A stretch of DNA of 64,000 bases. Source: Lelliottia wanjuensis (GTDB taxonomy: Bacteria > Pseudomonadota > Gammaproteobacteria > Enterobacterales > Enterobacteriaceae). The notes under the pieces are model-generated. The model was not told the origin of the DNA and searched no databases. It saw only the letters and a program-made list of their open reading frames with translations. This document shows positions 19,663 to 27,135 of this stretch, piece after piece. The DNA lies in NCBI RefSeq assembly GCF_030238365.1, contig NZ_JASSOT010000052.1, positions 1-64,000 of the forward strand, given 5' to 3'. Every line of letters begins with the position of its first letter. The stretch's first letter is position 1. The position numbers and the translations under genes are program-made.

Positions 19663-20679
19663 ATGCAGACATTACAGACGACCAGCCTGCGGGTGGCGGA
19701 TAATCAGCTATTTATTCTCGACCAACAGGCGCTTCCGCAGGAGAAACGCTGGCTGGATGCCTCAACGGTAGAGGCGCTGGTCGGCCACATTCACGCCCTC
19801 CGGGTGCGCGGCGCGCCGCTGATCGGGCTCTCTGCCAGCCTGCTGTTGGCGCTGCTGGCTGAGTCAGGCAAAAGCCGCGACGAGCTGGCGCTGGCCCTTG
19901 AAACTCTGCGCGCGTCACGCCCGACGGCGGTGAATCTGATGAACAATCTCGACCGCATGAAGCAGGCGCTGGGGCAGGAGGATTTTGTTCCGGCGCTGAC
20001 CGCTGAAGCTCTGCGTCTGATTGAGGAGGACAAACAGCTCTGTGATGCCATCGCCCGCGCGGGGAGCGAACTGGTAAAACCGGGAAGCCGTTTGCTGACT
20101 CACTGCAACACCGGTGGGCTGGCGACGGCGGGCGTCGGCACCGCGCTGGGGGTGATTGCGGTGGCGCATCAGCAGGGGAAAATCGCCAATGTCTGGGTGG
20201 ATGAAACGCGTCCCCTGTTGCAGGGCGGCAGACTCACCGCCTGGGAGTTGGGCGAACTGGGCGTGCCGTATCAGCTGATCACCGATTCCATGGCCGCCAG
20301 CCTGATGGCGAAAGGGCTGGTGGATGCGGTGTGGGTCGGGGCGGATCGCATTGCTGCCAACGGCGATGTGGCGAACAAAATCGGGACTTACTCGCTGGCG
20401 GTGCTGGCGAAATTCCACGGTATTCCGTTCTACGTCGCGGCCCCGCAAACCACGCTGGACCCGAACTGTCCGAACGGTGAGGCGATCCCGATTGAGCAGC
20501 GTGCCGCCAGCGAAGTGACGGGCGTCGCCGGGAGTTTTGGTACGGTGCAGTGGGCTCCGGAAGAGGTGAAAGTCTACAACCCGGCGTTTGACGTTACGCC
20601 TGCGGCGCTGATCAGCGGGTGGGTGCTGGATACGGGCGTGGTGTGGCCGCACGAGGTGGCAGCAGGGAAATTCGCCTGA
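19663..20679 (+). CDS. mtnA: Methylthioribose-1-phosphate isomerase MtnA
   Basis: Isomerises methylthioribose-1-phosphate to methylthioribulose-1-phosphate. 338 residues, eIF2B-like fold. The catalytic cysteine is Cys148 in [20 protein letters not shown] and the catalytic aspartate is Asp228 in [18 protein letters not shown]. The N-terminal VRGAPLIG and C-terminal [15 protein letters not shown] are family landmarks. Divergent from mtnK, with a MetJ array between them. The next gene starts 43 bp downstream on the same strand. Confidence 0.96.
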   Translation: MQTLQTTSLRVADNQLFILDQQALPQEKRWLDASTVEALVGHIHALRVRGAPLIGLSASLLLALLAESGKSRDELALALETLRASRPTAVNLMNNLDRMKQALGQEDFVPALTAEALRLIEEDKQLCDAIARAGSELVKPGSRLLTHCNTGGLATAGVGTALGVIAVAHQQGKIANVWVDETRPLLQGGRLTAWELGELGVPYQLITDSMAASLMAKGLVDAVWVGADRIAANGDVANKIGTYSLAVLAKFHGIPFYVAAPQTTLDPNCPNGEAIPIEQRAASEVTGVAGSFGTVQWAPEEVKVYNPAFDVTPAALISGWVLDTGVVWPHEVAAGKFA

Positions 20680-20722
20680 GTCCGGCTATCCTTTAAGGGC
20701 CTTCCCTGAAGAGGATCAAATC

Positions 20723-21193
20723 GTGACGCTTAATCCCGACACTGACTTAAAACTGGAACGCGTGGTGAATGCGCCACGCGACCTGCTGTGGCTGTGCTGG
20801 ACAACGCCCGAGCACATCAAACAGTTCTTCATTCCTGTTCCGCATAAAGTGCTCGAGTGTGACCTCGACCTGCGCGTGGGCGGGCGTTTTAACACGGTTT
20901 TTGAGGTGGACGGCCAACGGATGGACAACAAAGGCGTCTTTCTGGAGATCGACCCGGGTAAGAAACTGGTCTTTACCGATGGCTATACGGAAGGCTGGAA
21001 ACCTGCAGAACACCCGTTCATGACGGCGATTTTGTTGCTGGAAGATGTGGGGGAGGGGCAAACGCGGTATACCGCCATTGCGCGTCATCCCACGGCGGAA
21101 ATCCGCGAGCAGCACGAGAAGATGGGCTTCCATGAAGGTTGGGGGATTGTGTTGGATCAGCTGGTGGTTTATGCGAATGGGTTGCCGCGCTGA
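20723..21193 (+). CDS. SRPBCC (AHSA1-like) domain protein
   Basis: 156 residues, GTG start with GAGGATC upstream. Activator-of-Hsp90-homology/START-like fold: LERVVNAPRDLLWLCWTTPEHIKQFF at the N-terminus, the central LRVGGRFNTVFEVDG, and MGFHEGWGIVLDQLVVYA at the C-terminus. Such proteins bind small hydrophobic molecules or act in stress pathways; no enzyme reaction can be assigned. It is codirectional with mtnA and may share its transcript. This linkage could be chance, since it has no known part in methionine salvage. Confidence 0.8.
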   Translation: MTLNPDTDLKLERVVNAPRDLLWLCWTTPEHIKQFFIPVPHKVLECDLDLRVGGRFNTVFEVDGQRMDNKGVFLEIDPGKKLVFTDGYTEGWKPAEHPFMTAILLLEDVGEGQTRYTAIARHPTAEIREQHEKMGFHEGWGIVLDQLVVYANGLPR

Positions 21194-21205
21194 ATGTTGA
21201 GACCC

Positions 21206-21242
21206 CCTCTCCCTTGAGGGAGAGGGTTGGGGTGAGGGGGAA
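21206..21242. repeat. CCCTCTCCC-type palindromic repeat
   Basis: CCCTCTCCC-TTGA-GGGAGAGGG forms a perfect 9-bp arm hairpin followed by GTTGGGGTGAGGGGG. Same family as 10147-10243. It marks the left edge of the AT-rich island. Confidence 0.7.
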
Positions 21243-21252
21243 AATTACGTGA

Positions 21253-21525
21253 TCATGTTCCAGACAGGTTTTCTCTCTTTTTGACTCTCATCTGGCGAAT
21301 GATGGGATTCCCTTGTTCATCAAAATACCTCTCAGGCCAGATCACTTCCGGTGAAGTATTGAGTGCCTGAGCGATGAGCAATTCTCCTTTTGGCCATGGG
21401 CGACTGAGCGCATTTGCTAATGTCGATGATGAAAGCCCTGCTTGACGGGACAGTGCTGCGAGGCTGGTTCCGTGCTTCTTTAATGCAGCAATGATATCGG
21501 CAGTGTGCCAATTTTGATGGTTCAT
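21253..21525 (-). CDS. Ner/SfsB-like winged helix DNA-binding protein
   Basis: 90 residues with AGGAG ribosome site ahead of ATG 21525. The sequence MNHQNWHTADIIAALKKHGTSL, LAALSRQAGLSSSTLANALSRPWPKGE and IAQALNTSPEVIWPERYFDE is the signature of phage Mu Ner-type repressors and their bacterial relatives (SfsB/Nlp). It should bind DNA and probably regulates the divergent gene pair. Two palindromes occupy the shared intergenic region. The phage-like nature of this regulator fits an acquired module. Confidence 0.85.
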   Translation of the reverse strand: MNHQNWHTADIIAALKKHGTSLAALSRQAGLSSSTLANALSRPWPKGELLIAQALNTSPEVIWPERYFDEQGNPIIRQMRVKKRENLSGT

Positions 21526-21534
21526 GGTGTTCTC

Positions 21535-21553
21535 CTTACATGTGTTTTGTAAG
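21535..21553. promoter_or_regulatory. Inverted repeat operator 1 (CTTACA-N7-TGTAAG)
   Basis: A perfect 6-bp inverted repeat with 7-bp spacer lies 10 bp upstream of the Ner-like gene start, overlapping its leader. It is a likely binding site of one of the two flanking regulators. Confidence 0.5.
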
Positions 21554-21561
21554 TGTTCAAT

Positions 21562-21578
21562 TATCCCGTTTTGGGATA
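21562..21578. promoter_or_regulatory. Inverted repeat operator 2 (TATCCC-N5-GGGATA)
   Basis: A perfect 6-bp inverted repeat with 5-bp spacer lies 54 bp upstream of the XRE gene start. It is unlike operator 1, so two proteins, or one protein and its partner, may read this region. Confidence 0.5.
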
Positions 21579-21631
21579 AAAACGCAATGAGAGGATATTC
21601 GATTTCAGGATATTTGTATGGAATCGGAACA

Positions 21632-21865
21632 ATGGCCTCAGTTTACTCAGATGAATACCAGCGTGTTATCAATGCATTAAAGACTGCTCGCAAAGAGCGT
21701 GGAATCACTCAGGCGCAGCTTGCTGAGGCTTTGGGCAAACCGCAGTCATTTATTGCAAAAGTGGAAAGCGGTGAACGCCGACTTGATGTTGTGGAGTTTG
21801 TGCATTTGGCGAGGTTGGTTGGAGTTGAACCAACCAACGTAATTAATTCTATAAATAAAAATTAA
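21632..21865 (+). CDS. XRE-family transcriptional regulator
   Basis: 77 residues from MASVYSDEYQ; a longer in-frame start (21524) lies across the operators and is rejected. Almost the whole protein is one Cro/C1 helix-turn-helix: ALKTARKERGITQAQLAEALGKPQSFIAKVESGERRLDVVEF (residues about 15-57). It ends 13 bp before the large nuclease-like gene and is in the same direction, so the two form an operon. It probably controls the pair, like controller proteins of restriction or defence systems. Confidence 0.87.
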   Translation: MASVYSDEYQRVINALKTARKERGITQAQLAEALGKPQSFIAKVESGERRLDVVEFVHLARLVGVEPTNVINSINKN

Positions 21866-21878
21866 AACGTGAGTCTTT

Positions 21879-23198
21879 ATGTTAGAGAAAGCTTCCGAGT
21901 TACTAGAGAAATTTATAGAAATTGAGAGGCAAGAGCTCAGTAAAATCGATATGCCTCATATGCCTACATTAGGATCTGCGTATGAAGAAATTACCAAACA
22001 AGGCATTGATCAAGAATTTATTATCCCTAAAGGGTTAAATCTTAAAGTAGTTTCTGGATTTATCTCGATTAATGGTGAGATGCTACCTCAGCAAATTGAT
22101 GGAATGTTAGTCTGTGGTGATGGAGCTCAATATGGGCGCACAACTCAATATATATATCCAATAGATCAAATTCTTTGTATATTTGAAGTTAAAAAGACAT
22201 TGAATAAATCTGATTATATAGATGCGTTTGATCATCTTAGAGTTATTAGGCATAAATATTCGAAATACTTCGAATCCAAATTTCAAGATCCTGATTTCGA
22301 ACCTGATATTTCTATAGCTAGTAAGCATTTTTCTCAAATAACGGGAAGAGAGTCACCTAGGTATTACAGTGATATTCATTCATTGTCCAAACCAGATGGG
22401 ATATTATTTTATGCCTTAGTGCAAGAAAGTTTGGCTCCCTCAAGTATCATTCATGGATATGGCGGTTATGTAACAGAGTCTGGAATGAGGAATGCGTTTC
22501 TGGATATTATAACTGAGAAAAGTGAGGTTTCAGGGCATGGGTTAGGTGTTCCAAGCTTGCCAGCGTTAGTGACAACAAACAAAATTAGTATAGTGAAAGC
22601 TAATGGAATACCTTTCCTTGGGGTTAACAAAAATAGGCATTGGGCAGCATTAGTATCGATGCGAGATAATGCAGCAAGAATTATGCTGGAAATAATTTGG
22701 TCAAAAATATCATTATATTTTAAGCTTGGAATACCATGGGGTGATGATTCTCAAATTGAAAATATGGCTCCCTTACTATATGCGATCCCTTTGGAAAAAG
22801 GTGGCAAAGTTGGTTGGCTTTACAAATCTGTAGAAATGAAAGAAAGCGAGTTGCAAAAGCGAGATTTTTCACAAGAGTGGGAGCCAGAGAAAATCGATGA
22901 AGATATGCAATCCGTATTTAATCGTATGCTATTTTCTGGTGGTTATATCCATTTGGATGATATTGCTAAAATAGCTGAGAATTACAATGAAACAAAAAAT
23001 GAGTTGTTAGATAAACTCATGGGTATTTTTTTATTTAAGCAAGTTGGTGATTATATTAGACCTATATGTTCAACTATGGCAATGGTTTCCGATGAAAAAG
23101 GAACCAAATATTTAACTTCTAATCTTGATAGTCTGGATGTCTGGTGCGATAAAAGAGGCTTGCGTAAAAATTATATTAATTTGGTTATTGCGGAATAG
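21879..23198 (+). CDS. Putative PD-(D/E)XK nuclease-like protein (DUF6602-like N-terminal domain)
   Basis: 439 residues, not recognised as a named protein. The N-terminal ~110 residues resemble DUF6602-type domains: GSAYEEI (Glu36/37) on a helix, QQIDGMLV (Asp74), then LCIFEVKKTL with Glu103 and Lys105. This is the E...D...ExK arrangement of PD-(D/E)XK nucleases. The remaining ~330 residues have no family I can name. Codon use and base composition are far more AT-rich than neighbours, a sign of horizontal transfer. It is coupled to an XRE regulator and faces a Ner-like repressor. A restriction or anti-phage role is inference; a repair or scaffold role is possible. Confidence 0.6.
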   Translation: MLEKASELLEKFIEIERQELSKIDMPHMPTLGSAYEEITKQGIDQEFIIPKGLNLKVVSGFISINGEMLPQQIDGMLVCGDGAQYGRTTQYIYPIDQILCIFEVKKTLNKSDYIDAFDHLRVIRHKYSKYFESKFQDPDFEPDISIASKHFSQITGRESPRYYSDIHSLSKPDGILFYALVQESLAPSSIIHGYGGYVTESGMRNAFLDIITEKSEVSGHGLGVPSLPALVTTNKISIVKANGIPFLGVNKNRHWAALVSMRDNAARIMLEIIWSKISLYFKLGIPWGDDSQIENMAPLLYAIPLEKGGKVGWLYKSVEMKESELQKRDFSQEWEPEKIDEDMQSVFNRMLFSGGYIHLDDIAKIAENYNETKNELLDKLMGIFLFKQVGDYIRPICSTMAMVSDEKGTKYLTSNLDSLDVWCDKRGLRKNYINLVIAE

Positions 23199-23245
23199 TG
23201 TTGATAATTTTTATCAAACTCAGTCGTCACAGTTGAGTGACAAAA

Positions 23246-23375
23246 GCCGGGTGGCGCTGGCGCTTACCCGGCCTACGGGATCGGAGATTGAATACGCCGG
23301 GTGGCGGCTACGCCTTACCCGGCCTACAAAAACCGCCGATCGTGTAGGTCGGGTAAGGCGCAGCCGCCACCCGAC
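23246..23375. repeat. Triple REP cluster
   Basis: Three REP palindromes in alternating or same orientation: GCCGGGTGGCGCTGGCGCTT, GCCGGGTGGCGGCTACGCC and the inverse GTAGGTCGGGTAAGGCGCAG. They lie between the AT-rich island and mtnD and are the densest REP cluster in the window. Confidence 0.8.
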
Positions 23376-23382
23376 AATGTTT

Positions 23383-23925
23383 TTACGCCAGCCGCGGATA
23401 CCCATCCGCAATCTCACTTCCGGTAAACTGCGCGACCCATCCCTCGGGGTTATCGAAAATGCGGATCGCGGTAAAGTTCGGCTCAGAACCCATATCAAAC
23501 CAGTGCGGTGTCCCGGCGGGGACCGAGATCAGATCGTTTTTCTCGCACAGCACCTGATAAACCTGATCTTCGATGTGCAGGCAAAACAGCCCGGCGCCCT
23601 CGACGAAGAAACGCACTTCGTCTTCGCCGTGGGTATGTTCGTTGAGGAACTTCGCGCGCAGCGCCTCTTTCTGCGGGTTGTCCGCGCGCAGGCTAATCAC
23701 ATCCCAGCTCTGATAGCCTTTCTCTGCCACCAGTTTATCGATCGCATGCTGATACGCGCCGATCACCGTTTCCGGCGCCGGATCGCGGCCCAAGTCGCGG
23801 TCGGCTTCCCAGCGCTCGAAACGCATGCCGCGGGCGTTGAGCTGTTCGGCGATCTCGTCCGCCTGCGTGCTGTGCCACAGCGGAGTGCTTGTCTCGGTGT
23901 CGGAAAAAATGGTCAATGCGCTCAT
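23383..23925 (-). CDS. mtnD: Acireductone dioxygenase MtnD
   Basis: Converts acireductone and O2 to 2-oxo-4-methylthiobutyrate and formate (Fe form), or to methylthiopropionate, CO and formate (Ni form). 180 residues, cupin fold. Metal ligands His97, His99, Glu103 and His141 are all present in [12 protein letters not shown] and TPHWFDMG. Four-base overlap with mtnC (ATGA type) shows translational coupling in mtnB-mtnC-mtnD. Confidence 0.96.
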   Translation of the reverse strand: MSALTIFSDTETSTPLWHSTQADEIAEQLNARGMRFERWEADRDLGRDPAPETVIGAYQHAIDKLVAEKGYQSWDVISLRADNPQKEALRAKFLNEHTHGEDEVRFFVEGAGLFCLHIEDQVYQVLCEKNDLISVPAGTPHWFDMGSEPNFTAIRIFDNPEGWVAQFTGSEIADGYPRLA

Positions 23926-24611
23926 GAAGGAATGTGCTCCGGATTGATCTCGTCGAATTGATGGACCTGGTGGTGGTGGCTCGCGCCATCGTCATCACCG
24001 CGAATCAGCTGCAGGGTGCGAAAACCTGCCTGCTCAGCGGCGTCCAGCTCCTCGTGAATATCCGAGAGGAACAGGATTTGCGACGGGGCAACGCCGATCT
24101 GCGCGGCAATGTTGGCGTAAGATTGCACTTCGCGCTTCGCGCCCACGTGGGTATCAAAATAACCGCTGAACAGATGAGTAATATCACCTTCGTCGCTGTA
24201 GCCAAATAACAGTTTCTGCGCGGCGACGGAGCCGGAGGAATAAACATAGAGATCAATGCCCTGGGCTTTCCATTTTTCAAGCGAGGGCAACACATCCGGG
24301 TAGAGATGGCCGGTGAAGTCGCCGTTAACGTAACCGTCCTGCCAGATGATCCCCTGCAGGGCTTTCAGGGCGGTGGATTTCCGGTCTTCGTCCATAAAGG
24401 TAAACAGGGTGTCGATCAGTTCGCTGATGCTGGCGTGCGGGTTGGCGATCTCATCGCGCAGATTGTCCAGAATGGATTTCACCGGCTCGGCGTACTGCTG
24501 GGCGGTAACAAACGCCGCCAGCCGTTCACGCGCATAGGGGAACAACACATTGTGAACAAAACGAATATCGCTGGTCGTCCCTTCAATATCCGTCACTATC
24601 GCGCGAATCAT
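23922..24611 (-). CDS. mtnC: Enolase-phosphatase MtnC (E1)
   Basis: HAD-family bifunctional enzyme that enolises and dephosphorylates diketo-methylthiopentyl-1-phosphate to acireductone. 229 residues. Start [15 protein letters not shown], with the HAD motif I nucleophile Asp8 and general acid region Glu10. Motif [13 protein letters not shown] and motif [16 protein letters not shown] are visible. An in-frame start 33 bp upstream is rejected, since ATG 24611 overlaps the mtnB stop by four bases. Confidence 0.96.
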   Translation of the reverse strand: MIRAIVTDIEGTTSDIRFVHNVLFPYARERLAAFVTAQQYAEPVKSILDNLRDEIANPHASISELIDTLFTFMDEDRKSTALKALQGIIWQDGYVNGDFTGHLYPDVLPSLEKWKAQGIDLYVYSSGSVAAQKLLFGYSDEGDITHLFSGYFDTHVGAKREVQSYANIAAQIGVAPSQILFLSDIHEELDAAEQAGFRTLQLIRGDDDGASHHHQVHQFDEINPEHIPS

Positions 24612-25222
24612 AATCTCTCCAGTTGTCGTAAACGCATTTCGCATTCAAATAAGAATTCAAGGCCTTCAAGGTGACGGCGGGCTTCGGCCACATCACGTCC
24701 CCAGCAGGTTAAGCCATGACCGCGCAGAAGAAAACCATAATTAAGCGGGGTTTCCTGTGCGTAATGGGCGATTCGCGAGGCGAGGGCGTCAATATCCTGG
24801 TCGTTGTCGAACACCGGAATGGTGAGCGTATCCAGATGGGTGGTCTGCCCGCTGAGGGATTTTTGCATCTCAAAGCCGCTGATACGCAGTTCGGTTGTTT
24901 TCGTCAGGCGCGACAGCACCGTGGCGTTGACGGTGTGGACGTGCAGCACCGCGTTGGCCTGCGGGAACAGACGATAAATCAGCGTATGCAGCCCCGTTTC
25001 CGCCGAGGGTTTGCGCCCGGAAGGCGCGCGGTTGGTGGCGATCTCCACTTGCAGGAAATCATCCGTCGTCAGGCTGCCTTTGTCTTTCCCGGATTCGCTG
25101 AGCCAGCACAGGGCGTCGTCCTGGCGCACGGACATGTTTCCGCCGGTCGCGGGGGCCCAGCCTTTCGCGCCAATCCAGCGGCAGGCGTCGACGAGTTGTG
25201 TGAGTTGCAGGTGGTCTGTCAT
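24608..25222 (-). CDS. mtnB: Methylthioribulose-1-phosphate dehydratase MtnB
   Basis: Dehydrates methylthioribulose-1-phosphate to the 2,3-diketo compound. 204 residues, class II aldolase fold. Family features: [26 protein letters not shown], Glu75 in [10 protein letters not shown], zinc ligands His94 and His96 in [13 protein letters not shown], and the later RGHGLTCWG histidine. First gene of the mtnBCD operon, divergent from mtnE with a MetJ array between. Confidence 0.96.
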   Translation of the reverse strand: MTDHLQLTQLVDACRWIGAKGWAPATGGNMSVRQDDALCWLSESGKDKGSLTTDDFLQVEIATNRAPSGRKPSAETGLHTLIYRLFPQANAVLHVHTVNATVLSRLTKTTELRISGFEMQKSLSGQTTHLDTLTIPVFDNDQDIDALASRIAHYAQETPLNYGFLLRGHGLTCWGRDVAEARRHLEGLEFLFECEMRLRQLERL

Positions 25223-25264
25223 TTTCCTTTTACCCTCTGTCGGCCAGGAATATTGATATGGTTT

Positions 25265-25280
25265 AGACGTCTAAGCGTCT
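25265..25280. promoter_or_regulatory. MetJ operator of the mtnB/mtnE divergent promoter
   Basis: Two contiguous octamers, AGACGTCT (8/8) and AAGCGTCT (6/8 to the Met box), lie 43 bp upstream of mtnB and 68 bp upstream of mtnE. E. coli ybdL is a reported MetJ target. Confidence 0.8.
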
Positions 25281-25347
25281 TGATTGCCAAAGACTAACAT
25301 CGTGTTATAGTGTCAGCAACATAAGTATTACACGCAGGCACAACACA

Positions 25348-26508
25348 ATGATCAATAAGGCGTTGATTCCGCAAAGCAAACTTCCCAATCTTGGCACCAC
25401 CATCTTTACCCAGATGAGTGCGTTAGCGCAGGAGTACAAGGCGATTAACCTCTCGCAGGGATTCCCTGATTTTGACGGCCCGAAATACTTGCAGGAACGT
25501 CTGGCGCACCATGTGGCGCAGGGGGCGAACCAGTATGCGCCGATGACGGGCGCCCAGCCGCTGCGCGACGCGATCGCCGATAAAACGGCTGAACTGTATG
25601 GCTACAAGCCTGACGCCAACGCGGAAGTGACCGTGACGGCGGGAGCGACGGAAGCGCTGTATGCGGCGATCACGGCTCTGGTGCGCACCGGCGATGAGGT
25701 GATCTGCTTCGACCCGAGCTATGACAGCTATGCCCCGGCGATTGAACTCTCCGGCGGAGTGGTGAAACGCGTGGCGCTCCAGCCGCCGCATTTCCGTCCG
25801 GACTGGCAGGCGTTTGCCGCGTTGCTGAGCGACAAAACCCGTCTGGTGATCCTCAACACGCCACACAATCCGTCGGCGACCGTCTGGCGCAAAGCGGATT
25901 TCGCTGCATTGTGGCAGGCGATTGCCGAACGCGAAATCTATGTCCTGAGCGACGAAGTGTACGAGCACATCTGTTTTGCCGAAGAGGGGCACGCCAGCGT
26001 GCTGGCGCATCCGCAGCTGCGCGAGCGTGCCATTGCGGTGTCGTCGTTTGGTAAAACCTATCATATGACCGGCTGGAAGGTGGGCTATTGCGTCGCGCCT
26101 GCGGCCATCAGCGCCGAGCTGCGTAAAGTCCATCAGTATCTGACTTTTGCGGTGAACACCCCGGCACAGCTGGCGCTGGCGGATATGCTGCGCGCCGAAC
26201 CGGAGCATTATCGGGAGTTACCGGAGTTTTATCGCGCGCGGCGGGATCTGTTTGTGAATGCGTTGAGCCGCAGTCGCCTGGAAATCTTGCCGTGTGAAGG
26301 GACCTACTTCCTGCTGGCGGATTACAGCGCGATCTCCTCTCTGGACGATGTGAGTTTTTGCCAGTGGCTGACCAAAGAAGTGGGCGTGGCCGCCATTCCG
26401 CTGTCGGTATTTTGCGCCGATCCCTTCCCGCATAAACTGATTCGTCTCTGTTTTGCGAAGCAGGAATCGACGCTGTTAGCGGCGGCCGAACGCCTCAATA
26501 CCCTGTGA
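25348..26508 (+). CDS. mtnE: Methionine aminotransferase MtnE (YbdL)
   Basis: PLP-dependent class I aminotransferase, here placed to convert 2-oxo-4-methylthiobutyrate to methionine as the last salvage step. E. coli YbdL is a methionine-preferring aminotransferase of the same family. 386 residues. The PLP lysine is Lys236 in SSFGKTYHMTGWKVGYC; NLSQGFPDFDGP and ILNTPHNPSATVW are fold I landmarks. Divergent from mtnB, under the same MetJ array. The next gene is convergent with no gap. Confidence 0.94.
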   Translation: MINKALIPQSKLPNLGTTIFTQMSALAQEYKAINLSQGFPDFDGPKYLQERLAHHVAQGANQYAPMTGAQPLRDAIADKTAELYGYKPDANAEVTVTAGATEALYAAITALVRTGDEVICFDPSYDSYAPAIELSGGVVKRVALQPPHFRPDWQAFAALLSDKTRLVILNTPHNPSATVWRKADFAALWQAIAEREIYVLSDEVYEHICFAEEGHASVLAHPQLRERAIAVSSFGKTYHMTGWKVGYCVAPAAISAELRKVHQYLTFAVNTPAQLALADMLRAEPEHYRELPEFYRARRDLFVNALSRSRLEILPCEGTYFLLADYSAISSLDDVSFCQWLTKEVGVAAIPLSVFCADPFPHKLIRLCFAKQESTLLAAAERLNTL

Positions 26509-27135
26509 TTATTTAACGGTCCAGGCTTCTGAATATCGACGGTCTGCAAAGAGTTCCAGCAGGCCGTTGATTTGCTTCAGACGCAGCACTTCATCGCAGT
26601 CCATCCCCAGCTCCATGCCGATTTTCTTATCCTCCCAACCCAGCAGGACCAGCTCACGAACAATCTCCGACATGGCGTTGATTTGATGGCGTCCGCGCGC
26701 CCGGTTGTGGCGGATGGTCGAGGCCATCCGATCGAACTTCTCCTGGCGCTCTTTTCGCAGACAGGTGATCGGCAGATAGCCTTGTAACTGGCGCTTCAGG
26801 GCCGCGCGATGGGTGCCGATTTCATGCCGGTGGAAGCCATCGACGATTTCGTAATGGTTGTCGCAGTTTTCGGTGACGAGGATCGGCTGGGTAAACCCAT
26901 CCAGCTCCAGCGATTTGCTGAGCAGGCGTTTCTCCGGCGGGGCCACGTTATTGGGGTTGTAATCGTTGGCGCTGATCTCTTCCTGTTTGATCCACAGTAC
27001 GCAGTCGACGGGTTGTTCGCGAAACGGGCTGAGTTCGTGAATGGCCTGGCGAAAAGCGTTGATGGCTTCAATTTTCTCTTCGCCAGAAAGTGACTGCAGA
27101 TAGTTTTCCACGTCATGAATTAATCGTTGTTGCAT
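26509..27135 (-). CDS. ybdM: ParB/Srx-like protein YbdM
   Basis: 208 residues from ATG 27135; GTG 27147 is possible but has no spacing from its ribosome site. It contains a ParB/sulfiredoxin-like nucleotide-binding region: SLELDGFTQPILVTENCDNHYEIVDGFHR, then RMASTIRHNRARGRHQINAMSEIV. E. coli YbdM is uncharacterised; it resembles IbrB, one of a pair of regulators of immunoglobulin-binding proteins. Its start overlaps the end of ybdN, so the two are coupled. Confidence 0.85.
   Translation of the reverse strand: MQQRLIHDVENYLQSLSGEEKIEAINAFRQAIHELSPFREQPVDCVLWIKQEEISANDYNPNNVAPPEKRLLSKSLELDGFTQPILVTENCDNHYEIVDGFHRHEIGTHRAALKRQLQGYLPITCLRKERQEKFDRMASTIRHNRARGRHQINAMSEIVRELVLLGWEDKKIGMELGMDCDEVLRLKQINGLLELFADRRYSEAWTVK

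Noticed and set aside
21253-23198. Prophage remnant
   Set aside because: Apart from the Ner-like repressor there is no integrase, structural or lysis gene and no attachment-site duplication at a tRNA.
23246-23375. Short repeated palindromes as a CRISPR array
   Set aside because: Units are REP palindromes with irregular spacing and alternating orientation; no constant spacers and no cas genes.
25223-25347. SAM riboswitch controlling mtn genes
   Set aside because: No SAM-I-like fold or terminator; instead tandem Met boxes show MetJ control, as expected for enterics.
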